Shown piece after piece: positions 27,701 through 39,653 of a stretch of DNA of 64,000 nucleotides. The notes under the pieces are model-generated. The model was not told where the DNA came from and searched no databases. It saw only the letters and a list, made by a program, of their open reading frames with translations. The translations under genes were made by a program, and so were the position numbers. The DNA lies in NCBI RefSeq assembly GCF_020882245.1, contig NC_083597.1, forward strand, positions 54,166,152 through 54,230,151. The letters run 5' to 3'. The DNA is from Rhopalosiphum padi (taxonomy: Eukaryota > Arthropoda > Insecta > Hemiptera > Aphididae). Position 1 is the first letter of the stretch; every line of letters starts with the position of its first letter.

Positions 27701-30700
27701 ATATCTATCTTACTATACATCCATAAGCATTAGTACTTCCAAATGGACGTATAGGTAAAGGTATATCTAAAAATGTATCTTCTCTAGATTTTTCAATTCC
27801 ACATTCTTGACATTTTACATAATCAATCATTTTGCCTGAAAAAAAAATTTTAAAACTCAAAATGTATGTATAGTACTTGTTTCTATTAAAAATAACCATG
27901 GAAAATATATATCCTAAGAATAAAAAGTCCAGGAAAATAAAGTCAACGAAAAACTTTATTATAATTTTCTATATGCTATATTTGTTTATGGATATGTTTT
28001 GTAGAGATCTTTACAATGAATATTCTTAACTAAATTTGAATATTATATAAATAAACATAAAATATGTTTGTTAAAATTTACCTTGATAAAGCTGGTTTAT
28101 GAGATCAACATGAGTGGTATTTTTAAATTCTTGTTCAAGAGCATCAAACATGACTCTACAAAGTTCTTGAACATCGTGCTGTTGCCATGCTTCACTTGAA
28201 TCCCAACCAAAACTACGCGTAAGTTCTGTTGTTTCAACACTATGTCTCGGTGAAGTCTTTAAACAAAATATTTTATATATATAACAATATTCAATGACAT
28301 ATTTATAACATATTTACTTGTAGGTTTAAGAATAATCTCTGAAGTTGAAATGGTATCGATTTTGACTCATCAATGTTTGCATCAAAATCAAATTTCCATT
28401 TGTATAGAGCATTTCGAAATTCTGGTGTCATATATAATGCTTGCAATAAACTATTTAAGTAACAAGTCATTGCTTGATTTACTAAACCTCTGTATCCTAT
28501 AATAATAATAATAAATTTAGAAATTATATCTCATTTATTTAATTATTTGAAATTTAGTTCTAGTTAACTTTATCCATAGTGTGTATTATTAAAATACAGT
28601 GTACTCTCAATTATCCACAGAGAAATCATTCATAAAATCATATACATCACATACAAAAAAAAAATGTTTCTTTACATAATACATTTATACATCAATACGG
28701 TTCCATGAATCAGTCTAATTGGGTTGCGATAACTAATAATTGTACGTCCATAACATTTGAATTAGGCTTAGCACATGTGTGGTACCGCTGCATTATCATA
28801 ATTTTGATTTGAATAGATTGATGTGTTGAATACGTACACGTCTCCTTTATCATACATTAATGCACTAGCTGTCTATTATCATCTGCTGTATGAGACTTAC
28901 ATTGGTTATTTAATTTTTTGTTTTAATTTGGATTTAGTGGATTATCTGCAAAATTGTATTTATGTATGCCAGGATGACATGCAATTTTATTCTGTAGATA
29001 ATTGAGAGTACACCGTAGTCTTATAATTATCAAAACTCTTTCTTAAGAGAATGCCTTTATGTGTTTTCTGTCTTACAAATGTACAACATGTCAAATTTGC
29101 ATTCTGTAGAATTAATTGTTTGATGTTAGCTTTAACATTAGAGTAAATTGATCTATGATCAAACTTAAAGGTAAGAACATTATTTGTGGTTTATAGTTGA
29201 CATTTTATTTTTGAAATGAGTAATGAGTGTTAAAATATAGTAAACAAATCAAATAAAGTATAAACATGGATAATATTCTTATCTTTAAATTTGACAATAG
29301 ATCAATTTGTTCTAATATTGAAACTAACAATATAAAATAAGTTCTGATGAACTCAAATTTGATATTTTATGCTTGTTGTAAAACAGATATAATACACAAG
29401 GGTATGATAATATGGTTTTAATATCAACTAGTTACTTCAGTTCATCAATTTACACTTTATTATGATTATTTTTAACTCGTTAAAAACAATCCATCAGTAA
29501 ATCTATGCCCACTGTAGACTAAATTATAACTATGATATTTTAGTTTAGAAATGTTTGACTTTTCCAAACAATAACATGACTGAGTGACTGTTGATAAATC
29601 ACATATTATAATATACTTTGATATTTTATTTAAACTTAGTAATCTCAATATGTTTTCTCACATAACCAACTTTTTTGAAAATCATATTTCACCACATGAT
29701 TTAAAATACACTTTTACTATAAATATCATTAATATATAATAATAATTAATGATCAAATTCAAACCTGTATATGCTCTTTCAGTTGAACGATTATACAGCA
29801 TACGGGTAGAAGGTAATGTAAGCATTGGCATTGGTGATGTTGGTTCTAATACATTATTTTCTATAACAGACGATGAATCTAGACCATTTCGACGAATTGA
29901 AGGATGAATTTTTGAATATTGGCTCTCTATTTTTTGATCTTGAGTAGGGGAACAGGATTTTGATGAACTATCATTATCCATATTATCTGATAAAATGTTC
30001 AGTGATATTTCAAAACGATTTTTCACTCCTTCACGGTATACAATCCCAATGTCACTCAGCAATCTTGTATCATCTTCTCTTATCATAAGCTAAACATTAA
30101 TAAAATATATTTTTTTAACTAATTTATCAAGGCACTGTTAAACAATTTAACATACTTTGACCAATTCAGTATTGACATTATAGGAATTAAAAGTTAAAAC
30201 AAAATATTCTGTATTTATATCTTCTGCTTGACATAATTCTAATACACGTTTATACAGTTGACCTGCAGTTTCATTTTGATCCACAGTCAATGGGAACACT
30301 TTCATATCCTTAGGTATGCGGACAATACATTCAGCCTGATCGCTTTCTTCAACTTCATTCTCTGATAGTACAAAACGATTTTGAGTACCATCACCAAAAA
30401 TAACACCGACATCTATCAATAAACGGTCATCATCTGCTTCTAATTTTGGCTGAAAGATAAATACATTTTTGTTTATGAAGGAAAACATTCATTTTAGGAT
30501 ATAGTGATAAATACCTTATCATTGGTTCCAGTATCCAATGTAGAATCTGATTTAAATGAACTAAATGTCAAGGAAAAAGAATCAAAATCCAAATTGTAAT
30601 GCTGTGCAACAATATTAATAAACTGGCGAACAGTTAGATTCTTATCAACACAGCATTCTAATTTATCATCATCAGTAGACTTATCGCGAGGGTTATTGAA

Positions 30701-30760
30701 TTTTCGTACCAGGCATTTTGCCTGATCATCAGCTTCTGAGTCATCAATAACACTCACCAT
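21799..30760 (-). CDS. USP47: ubiquitin carboxyl-terminal hydrolase 47
   Basis: Deubiquitinase of the C19 cysteine-protease family, a cytosolic and nuclear enzyme linked in other animals to base-excision repair and signalling. Twenty-two exons in phase give about 1388 residues (human about 1375): 30760-30515, 30449-30156, 30089-29765, 28496-28318, 28256-28082, 27835-27714, 27647-27454, 27390-27210, 27141-26926, 26814-26467, 26389-26173, 26132-25897, 25819-25696, 24971-24867, 24796-24673, 24614-24545, 24486-24351, 23894-23632, 23557-23439, 23375-23117, 23042-22903 and 21892-21799. The Cys box VNQAMTCYLNSLLQ puts Cys near 300; SFGWDSSEAWQQHDVQELCR follows. CxxC zinc pairs are CQECG and CERCNKKC. 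The His box SGSASGGHYYAYIKD puts His near 621. RGYYSGQYTSSTNAYMLMYR ends the catalytic domain, then a long UBL-rich tail. The last exon ends with RKERSLRIHTNND, matching the conserved RKEKALKIYLD end. The N-terminal UBL module is duplicated (see findings). Confidence 0.95.
22249..22571. mobile_element. foldback MITE inside the last USP47 intron
   Basis: The two ends are inverted copies of one block: GATACATTTATTATTAAAGT at 22251 and its complement ending near 22571. A related solo arm lies at 18742-18831. The arms are about 60-90 bp and could form a hairpin. No coding content and no clear target duplication. Confidence 0.6.
25116..25570. mobile_element. foldback element with long inverted arms, GAGGAC family copy 1
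   Basis: About 230-bp arms, roughly 80 percent complementary. The left arm starts AAGAGGACGCAACACTCACA; the right arm in complement starts AAAAGAACGCCACACCCGCA. Both contain CTTACAAGT-like and CATAACA blocks and end near the central ACAAACACAGAT. It lies in the USP47 intron between coding exons 13 and 14. It shares its end sequence with elements at 29043, 40008 and 63413. Confidence 0.75.
28597..29015. mobile_element. pogo/Tigger-like MITE, 419 bp
   Basis: Terminal inverted repeats CAGTGTACTCTCAATTATCC (left) and the complement CGGTGTACTCTCAATTATCT (right), followed by ACAGA in both. TA dinucleotides flank both ends (28595-28596 and 29016-29017). The CAGTnnACTCTCnATTATCC end is typical of pogo/Tigger members of the Tc1/mariner superfamily. 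It lies in the USP47 intron just upstream of the Cys-box exon and has no transposase remnant. Confidence 0.8.
29043..29415. mobile_element. foldback element, GAGGAC family copy 2
   Basis: The left end TTAAGAGAATGCC, then TGTGTTTTCTGTCTTACAAA, matches the family at 25116. The right arm, in complement, carries TGTTTTACAACAAGCAT, AATTGATCTAT and AAATTTAAAGATAAGAATAT, which pair with the left arm. It sits directly beside the pogo-like element in the same USP47 intron. Confidence 0.65.
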
Positions 30761-30763
30761 TTT

Positions 30764-31080
30764 CTAAATTCAAAAATTTTTACTATAATCAAATTATTAT
30801 TGAAGTATCAAAAATTTACAACAAAAACTATAACAATATTAGAAAATGTAATAATAGTATATTTTGCAAATAACACTTAAAAATAGAGATACTTACGCTA
30901 TAACATACAACTATGCCAATAACGAATAAAGATGCAAATCTTTATAGTCACCAAAATATTTTCTTACATGTTTCTGTAAAAGATCAAAATATAAATTTGA
31001 TATCAAATTACATAGTATTTCGAAATAATATGTGAGCTATATAACATTATGCTTCAATTATGATAGCCAACTGCCGCTAT
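30764..31080 (-). promoter_or_regulatory. USP47 leader exon and promoter region
   Basis: The first coding exon is preceded by an acceptor (ag at 30764-30765), so a separate non-coding leader exists. A good donor, GTAAGTAT, lies at 30891-30896 on the - strand and would end a leader exon at 30897. The transcription start is probably within the next 200 bp. No clear TATA box. Confidence 0.45.
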
Positions 31081-33788
31081 ACTAAAAAATGCTTCCCACC
31101 ACTACCACTATTTTTATCTCATTTCTGATTGGTGAAACTGTTTAATGTTGAGACTGTAATGAATGACTCACTACTTAACTGGTAAGTTTATATTTTGAAA
31201 CCGAAAATATAATAATTAGGTACTTAAATGGTAGACATTTTGTTTCTTTTCTATACAATAACATGTAAGTAACCTAAATTATACTGTGAAAACATTTACA
31301 TTTTAGATATCTAATAAATTTGAAAAAAAAAAATGATTTTTTTTAAATGATATGATATATATTTATTAATTTTTGACCAACATTTGATAAATCTGTTAAC
31401 TTTTTTTTTGTTGTTTTAAGTTTTTATTTAAGATCATCTACTATAGTAGATGTAAATACAAATTGTAGGGAGTATAGCCTGATTTATTTCTAGGTGTTTG
31501 TCACAGTGCCAAATCCTAGAGGCAGCCAGTGACGTATTATAGGGTCAGAAGGAGTGTCAAAATTAGACTGATCTTCCACTCCTGCATACTATACATCTGT
31601 CTCTCCTTCCCTACAATATCCTAATGGCAATTGCAGTCTAGTGTGAATTTTTATTTTTAGATTTACAATGTTTATGTGAAATAAATGAGAAAAATTGTGA
31701 AAACTTTAAAATTTATTTATGATTTTACTAAATATGGTTATCAGTATGGAATTCAAGGGCAGACAAAAATTTTTGGGAAGGGGCAAATACCATTATTTAA
31801 TGTTTATTTTTTGTTGAATTTTATAAATATTTTAGAAAATGAATTCATTATGTTCTAAAAAACATATAAGAGAATATTTCCCTCCTTTAGTTCTATGCTG
31901 TGTTAAAAATACTGACAAAATATTTTTTATTTTAAGATTGTAATATAATTACAACAAATTATTAGGTATACCCAAAATCAACAAAATTAAAAATAATTTA
32001 AAAATCCTTATAGAAGTTAGTACCCTTGAATTAATTTTTAGGCTTTGTTTTTTAAAAAAAACCAAATTGTTTATGTTCTCTTTTATAAAAAAATAATAAA
32101 CTTAAATTAGTTGGTAAGATTCACTTTAATAGCATTTTGCACTTTCACTTTTTATGAACAATATAATAGATAATATCAACAGATATCTAAAGAAAAAAGA
32201 CAAATAAGGCCCATAAGATTACTTTAGATACCAGTTTCATTCATTGCCAATTGCCACTTATTACTAATGACTATATATGGAATTGTAAATTAGATAGAAT
32301 TAATATCAACTTTCTTTAACATATATATATTTATATATGTTATATATTGTAATTTTTGTGTTTCATCTCATTAAGAAACATATTATAATACCTATTATAT
32401 TTTGAGTATTCCATACATTATTTTAATTTTTTTTTAAATATATAAAACATACTAATGGATTGAGTTAAGACACCTAGCACTTTAATGTGCTTCAAAATCT
32501 GCAGTAAAAAGTAAACAAAATTTGTTCACTGTTAAACATACAATTTAAAACAAATCAGTTGTTTCAACTTAAAATTCTAGAATAATTCAGGTATGATAGG
32601 ATTACTCTTAACTGTGGTCCTTGCATTTACACTGACAAATAGGCAATTGTGGTCAGGAATAAACTTTACGCTATGAAAAAAAAAATGACCATAATGTCAA
32701 GCCGAGGATGCCAATGCTAACATTTTTTTACTTAAAATTCTATGATCAATAGCATAATAAATTATACTTACAGATGGCTAAACGATGGACGTACAATGTT
32801 AAAAAATATGTAACAATTCAATTGATCGAAAGGCTTTTGCTCGTTGATATCAAAACACTGAATTATAGATGAAAATCTTTTTTTTGTCAGTCGTCGTCAC
32901 TGGAACATTTGGATTGGAAAGACGGGGGAAATTGTCTCATTGAAATGGATGGAATACATTATTATAGTAAAGTTGTGTGTTATGATTTTTATCAAAATCG
33001 TGAATAGCTTATCAGCGTAACCATGAGCGGCGGTGACCTTCACATAAATATTATGGAAGAACGATGACGTTTTGATTGTTCCATGATATAAGTTCAGGTA
33101 TTTTTTTTTGACGTCAATTTCAATGACGAAAAAATCAATTTTTAAAAGCAATAATCATGTATTCATGTAGTATGTACTTATGTAGATTCTAGATATTATA
33201 CACTATACCGTAATTAGTAAATGTACTATTTTACATAATACACTTTAAATGCAAAACGCATGATAATTGTTCTCATAGAAGGTGAAACAAATTGTGTGTT
33301 TATGTTAAATATAAATCAAGCAATCTTTAGCATTAATAATGATTTTTATTTAGTCTTTAAAAACCTTATATTAAAAAAAATAATATTTTATAAATATTCA
33401 TTTAGACGAAACATTTTAAGAATAATTATACTTACATTATATGACAATAATAATAGGCCTAAAGTACAAAACTAGAAAATAATTTATTTTTTACTATCCT
33501 TTATTTGAACATTAAATAAAATTAGTAATAATATATCATATTTCAATATTTTATGAAGTTTATAGCTACCTACATATACATGTTAGATTTAATAGTGATT
33601 CTTACATTTTAGATTTAACTAAGCCGTACATTATTCAATTATTGCAATAATGAATAAACTGTTTAATAATATGGTATCTCAGTAAATTATTAATTAATAA
33701 TTATAATATTATATGTATGACAACAAACTTAATTACTATAGATACCAAATAAATTTCTAAATGTAGTAAATCTTGTATAGGTAGATAA
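31081..33788. other. gene-free stretch
   Basis: No exon of a known family on either strand. A CAGTGACGTATTATAGGG block at 31526 resembles the left end of the hAT-like element at 4429 but has no visible partner. The 84-codon open frame on - at 32897-33151 has no homology I recognise. Confidence 0.5.
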
Positions 33789-35499
33789 TTAAGCAATACG
33801 TTTGGCTGAAGTTTGTTTATAATATACACTTGCAAATAGTATGCTGGTACTTAAAAAAGTATTTAGGCAAAAATTTGTAAGCATTATTTTATCTGCTGAA
33901 TCCATTGATATTGTATATATCCTAGCTGGAAATAGAATATATAAATTATTGACAAAATACAATTTTTAAATTACTTGACAAGAATGTTTTGTATTTAGGC
34001 ATTAAGCACTTGGATTGAAACATTTATATTTTTTGAGAAATATTATAAAGTAGTAAAATATTTAATGTGATGTAATTTGAATTAATGTAGGTAAATTGTT
34101 GAGATAAAGTTAACATTTTGTGAGCCAATGTATGAAATAACTTAATTTAAAACATTTAATTATAATTAATATAACTTAAAATTATAAAATCTCTAATTTT
34201 TTAAGTCATTGATAATGATTATACCTTAAATATTAGTCAATTTATTTTGATATGTTTAGATCAAAAATAAAATTATATAAGTTCAAAATGAAACCTTACC
34301 TCCATTTGTGTATGCAGAGATGAACCAAGAAGTCAGGCTTATGCTATCAGCATTTTTAAATTTCATTATAGTATATAACTGTAAACATTTACTTGATAAT
34401 GATATAGGTGTACCGAATGGCTAAAATAATACAAATTAATTATATTCAATAATATAATTCAACATAATATTATGTGATAATTAAAATGCTGAAAAATTGA
34501 CATACTACTAAAATAGTAAGTATAGAAGAAGGCAAAAGTTTGCAAACAAACGCAGAGAATAATCCAATATATAGTAGACTTAAAATCAAAACCTTGATAT
34601 TTAAGTGATTATTGTAATATAGAACAATACCAATGAGAAGATACTGCTGAAAAAGTATTATTGGATACTCCATGTATGCCATTAGAGAATAATTGTTTGT
34701 ATAATTGTAACAAGTTGTTGTACTTAAACTGAAAAAGGGGTAACACACAATACAATAATTACTAATAACAATTTATTATTTATCTGAGACCAGTATTTGT
34801 TAAACATTATCAGTATAACTGTATAAGCATGCAATATTAACCTTAAAATAATTAACAAATTTTATAATCTGAAATCTTTTTCAAAGTACACCGATTCGTA
34901 ACAAAAATATGAGATTTTTTACAAAATCTTAAGCTATGATTAACGAATTTGAATCTAATGAGTGATGGAATATGCATCATATCCAAAAACACAAATTATA
35001 ATTTTGTATTTCATCATTATTTAAAACTGTGATTCAATTTAATCAGCTATTTTTTGACTGTTCAATATAAACATGCAAATGTACTTCTGAGTACTAGATT
35101 TAAGTAGATAACTAATATAGTACAAATGTTAGTGCAGGTACACTAAATATTAACTAGCCAAATGGTATATTAATTTTTATTTCACAACAACTACTATATA
35201 AAAATAACTGAAATTATTAACCCATATATAGTTTTAGAACGAATAGTATTATCAAATTCTTACTTTTTAGTTGTCAATTAACAAGGCTTATACATTTACA
35301 CATATATATTTATAGATCATACAGTCCAAATATTAATATATAAATATATGTGTGTATAATTTTACTTGATTAAATCCAGAAGTAAAGAAGTTAAATTGAT
35401 ACCGCCTGTTTGCTTTTGATTGTAAATCCGAATAATTTGTGGAGCCTTCATGATAACACTCAAAAGAATTGTAGTAACGCTTAATATGTAAGAAATCAT
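33789..35499 (-). CDS. SLC66A3: PQ-loop transporter, SLC66A3 (PQLC3) type
   Basis: Four exons (35499-35366, 34728-34506, 34420-34300, 33925-33789) join in phase to give 204 residues; human SLC66A3 has 202. The first PQ loop is in exon 1 (MKAPQIIRIYNQKQTGGINL, PQ near 20-21). Exon 2 has the family-typical YMEYPIILFQQ, which aligns with human YLEYPILIAQD. Exon 3 has the second loop with LQ in place of PQ (SSKCLQLYTIMKFKNADSIS), then LTSWFISAYTNG. Exon 4 gives the last helix and ends AKRIA. About seven hydrophobic helices are expected. The family is an endomembrane/ER or lysosomal protein whose substrate is not settled. An in-frame stop precedes the ATG. It lies 326 bp downstream of the CDK12-like stop on the same strand. 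Confidence 0.87.
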
Positions 35500-35754
35500 T
35501 GTTTAAAGATGGTTTACTTGATACTCAATACCACGTATATGTATGCATACAATATTATATATATATATTTGGTTTTGATACAATTCCTATCTGAAAATAA
35601 AATAACTCAAAATGAATAATTATAATAATAAAAATTGACTCCATAGTATAATATTGTATAGTAAAACTAAAATACCCTATGAAACAGCTGATGGGGTTTC
35701 AAGATACATAAAATAATTTTCAACATATTTCCTAATATAATAGTTTTTAAGTAT

Positions 35755-35760
35755 TTTATT
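35755..35760 (-). terminator. poly(A) signal of the CDK12-like gene
   Basis: AATAAA on the minus strand, 66 bp beyond the stop codon at 35826, in the short gap before the next gene on the same strand. Confidence 0.5.
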
Positions 35761-35825
35761 TTAAGGAATTTTACCCTTGAATGAAAATAATTAAAATTCG
35801 TCAAATTACAATATGTGTTAACAAT

Positions 35826-37207
35826 TTAAGTTCGAGTTTTGTTCTCTGATTGATTGCGATCTTTCTTCATAGAACGGAGAGAAGAGTTGTTCCTGGAAGT
35901 GGTTGATCGACCTTTTCGTTTTCTACTCCACAATTCATGACAATCTTGCCAAGTGGGTAATGAAATGCAGGTATTGGTATCTATGTTGGCCAACCAAGAA
36001 CATGTTAATGCATTCTCCGCAGTGATACGTTTACTGGGATCCAGAGTTAACATTTTGTCTAATAGATCAAATGCATCATTTCCGATAAAGTCATATTGAT
36101 CATTGAGTTTTCGATTGTATAGTTTTTTTTGACTTATAAACTTCCAATATGGCAGTTTAATAACTTCTGGCCAGTTTGCTGGACAAGGACTACCACAAAG
36201 CTGAGATATTAACTCTAGTTGATCAAATTCATCTTTGCCGTGAAACATATTTTTTTTGATGAAAAGTTCTCCTGTAAAGGTAAATCAAAGTTTTAATAAC
36301 TATTATTAGGTACGTAATAAATGTGTAACTTACCTAAGATACATCCACAAGACCAGATATCTACAGATGGGCCATATCTCTCTTCTCCTAATAAAAGTTC
36401 GGGTGGTCTGTATCGTAAGGTAACTACTTTGTTTGTGTACAAACGAATTTGCTCGTTGTCAAATAGCCGTGCAAGACCTAAATCAGCTAGTTTCAGTTCA
36501 CCTTTGTTATTGAGCAGTATATTACTGCACTTTATATCTCTGTGAATGAAATTTTGCTTGTGACAATAATTTAAACCCTCAAGCAATTGACGCATAATGA
36601 TGGCATTATCTCTCACTGAAAAATCTACCATGCCTGATTCTATTAGGCCAGTAAGATCATGATCCATGTACTCGAACACAAGATAAAATGACCCACCACC
36701 TTTTTTGAATTCGTATGAATCTTCTTTATCAGTAACAACTTCTTTTAAACTAACTACATTTGGATGATTCAGCTGTCTTAAAATTTTTATTTCTCTTATT
36801 GCTGTTATTGGAAAGCCTTCAGATTCATGTTCTAACCTTACTTTTTTTAATGCTACAAAATTATTGGTTTTTTTTTCTTTGGCTTTGTAAACTTGGCCAT
36901 ATGAACCTTCACCGATTTGTGAAATTATTTCATAAAGATCCACATTACGTAGACCGGTTCTAGTCACATTAACATCAATGAATGATTTTGAAGTGTTTAA
37001 AACAACAGGTCTTTTTGAAATAGGACTTTTTGCTCGTTGTCTAAATGTATGAATTAAATCAGTTAAAATAATATTCTTTGGAAGACAGTCGGACAAAAAA
37101 GAATCGTGATTTTCAACTCGTGCAGTGTTCTCTAGGCTTCTTGGTTGTCTGATTAATGGTGAATCGCTTGGCAATGGTATATTTTCGATACCATTTTGCG
37201 TTTCCAT
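35826..37207 (-). CDS. short CDK12/13-like cyclin-dependent kinase
   Basis: Two exons (37207-36334 and 36271-35826, 62-bp intron) give 439 residues. Kinase domain from about residue 92: glycine loop IGEGSYGQVYKA, Lys 121 in VALKK, cyclin-binding helix PITAIRE (133-139), HRDIKCSN (Asp 224), and T-loop YTNKVVT. PITAIRE, the GSFYLVFEYMDHDL insert and the tail LPTWQDCHELWSRKRKGRS identify the CDK12/13 group, which pairs with cyclin K and phosphorylates the RNA polymerase II tail. Oddities: DFG is DLG (242-244), the normally invariant Trp after the T-loop is Arg (TLRYRPPELL), the long RS and proline-rich regions are missing, and only one intron interrupts the gene. A full CDK12 in insects is over 1000 residues, so this may be a truncated paralogue. 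The ATG chosen is the first after an in-frame stop and follows an acceptor-like CAG; a non-coding leader is likely upstream. Confidence 0.88.
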
Positions 37208-37424
37208 CTGTTTTGAAAAATATATTAGCAACCTGACTTGTTCTATTTGCTAAGGTTTGGCAAAGTAATAATGTTAAGGAACTTTTAAGATTGACGAAAT
37301 TGTATCGTAGATGATATAGAATGTCTTCCATCGACTTAGTAGTGGACAAAAGACGTTGATTGACTTGAGAATACTTTAATGTAGACAGTTCTACTTTTTG
37401 TACCGTAACAAATTCCGATGGCAT
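37113..37424 (-). CDS. overlapping 103-codon upstream ORF, doubtful
   Basis: Starts MPSEFVTVQKVEL, is rich in Leu, Ser and Thr, and overlaps the start of the CDK12-like frame by 95 bp in another phase. No family recognised. A 25-bp gap between a GT and the CAG before the kinase ATG is too short to be an intron. It may be an upstream ORF in the kinase leader, a separate small protein, or chance. Confidence 0.2.
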   Translation of the reverse strand: MPSEFVTVQKVELSTLKYSQVNQRLLSTTKSMEDILYHLRYNFVNLKSSLTLLLCQTLANRTSQVANIFFKTDGNAKWYRKYTIAKRFTINQTTKKPREHCTS

Positions 37425-38465
37425 ATCAAATAATTAACATTCATTTGATATGTGGAATCCTGCAAAAATTGTTCACAATATTTTGTTTTTGAGTGTCAAA
37501 AAAAAAAAATTCTATCTAAGACAAATTTAAATTGATACAAAGTTGAATACATAAGTAATTGGCAAAGACTCAGTAGGTACAGGAAATAAAAAAAAATTGT
37601 TGAAAGCAATAATTTAAAGAAATGGATACAACTAAATAATTGAAAATTTATAATTTACTTTACTATATATTATTTTACTATATTACACTTAATTTACTTA
37701 TAGTAGTTTAAATTTTCAATATTATTATCCACAACTATAAGCATGTAACAAAGTAAAATAGCACATCATTTTGAAATAAGTTTATTTTTTATGATTAGTA
37801 ATTTGACAAACTTAATATTTTCATTCATTTTTCTAACATACAAAATCATATTTTGAAGTTATTTTTTTACTTGAAAATGATTTGTATTTTACAGTTATAT
37901 TTATATTTTGGTTAAAAGTGTTAAGAAATAAATGATACTTGTTAGACATATCCATCTTAGTGGAATATAAAAATTATATATAACTATCTAAGCATATTAA
38001 TTGAAAATATATTAACAAAGCTGCCCCTAATCATAAAAAAAATTACCGGTGTATAAAATATTAAAATTAACATTAAACAGTCCTTAAAATCAAATTGCCA
38101 AAAATCAAATTCAACTAAAATATAAGAAATAGTATTCAAGTCTTAAAATTCTCGTCTTACTGTCTATTAGAGTAAGACGAGTATTTTCACAAGACAATTG
38201 ATAAATGTCATTCATGAACAAATACCGAAGGAAATGTTTTTGTTGAATACCCTAGTCAGTTACCAATTAATTAATTGCAACTTACGTGCATTCAAAAAAA
38301 GAAGATAACTTAAAAATGGTAATCATAAGTAAACGACTGTGATTTTACTTACTCGGTAATTACGAGATAACAAAAATTAGCAATATACGACCACGACAGT
38401 TCTGAACACTGTATGCAGCACAGCGGAATCGTGGTGAAATATTTAACTGTTGATCGTTGACCAGT

Positions 38466-38508
<43 letters not shown>

Positions 38509-39653
38509 ATATTATTATTGACAAATAATGAAAAAACGTAGTTGTAATGAAAAACTATGTGGTAAAAGTTTGAAAAGAAAAAAATCGTGGAGAAGTACTA
38601 AAAAAAAGTGATCTGGAAAATTCCGAAATTTGATAACAGAGTATACACCGTACAGTATCAGTCGTATTCACTCATTTCACTCGCAGATTAATCAGGCCAT
38701 GGGGAGGGGGACCATATACTTATATATTTATATCTCTTATCGGAGTGGTAGTGGGGAGGGATCCGTACTCTGTAGAGGAGGGCTCAGGAGGCCATCATAA
38801 CCATTAAAATTTAAAACCATGTCCATCAATTCTATAATATAGTATATACTATGATCTTAACCGACATAAGACATAACCCGTTAACATGGGAACCATTTTT
38901 ATTTTATGTTGAACTGATATTTAGAATTCTCCACTGAGCTATATGTTTTGGATATCGATGTTGACGAAACTCGATGTGAGTTTTTAGCTTTTCATTGTCA
39001 AAAATATGATTGTCCCGTTATACTCGTATGCTACAGTTAGTACATCAAAGGCACGAAAATTTTTTCGTGATTAGTGTAAACAATGTTTTTCTTCGTTCAT
39101 AGTTGAATTGATTATATTTGATAGTTGATACATGTAATACGGATTACAGAATAGTCAAAATTCTTAATTTGAATTTTGAATATTTTGATTTAAGTAATCC
39201 AACAAGCTGACAATTGCGACTGTTTTTTGTTAAACTTTTTGAGTCTGGTTACACTGCAGTATCTAGTTAACAATTATTGTGACCATGGTCATGGTCTTAG
39301 AAGATATTATACGATATTGTGACCATAGAAAATCTTTTATGGTTGAACCACGGTCATAAAGATCAAGATTGTGACACACACAATATTAATTATTATTATT
39401 ATGTCTATGTTTGAAACACTGGTGGCCTGTCCGCGCGGGAGATAAATAAATACCATACAATAATAATAATAAATAATGATAAGTTTCATGGCGATAAACT
39501 GATTATAAAATATTAACATAATAACAATATGTCTATAGTCTATATTGTTAAATGTAAAATGGCAAATGCTAAGTTCTTATAACTAAAATGAAATTAAAAA
39601 CGACCTAAACAATTAGGTACGATTAATAATAATTTATTATATTTCAACGAACT
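37425..39653. promoter_or_regulatory. divergent intergenic region between the CDK12-like and CDK11 genes
   Basis: Both kinases would be transcribed outward from this 2.2-kb stretch. A (TA)n run of about 32 bp lies at 38467-38498, and a GC-richer patch at 38390-38440 could hold a start site for the - gene. No TATA box can be assigned with confidence. No other gene is seen. Confidence 0.4.
38467..38498. repeat. (TA)n microsatellite
   Basis: Uninterrupted alternating TA in the divergent intergenic region. Confidence 0.85.
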
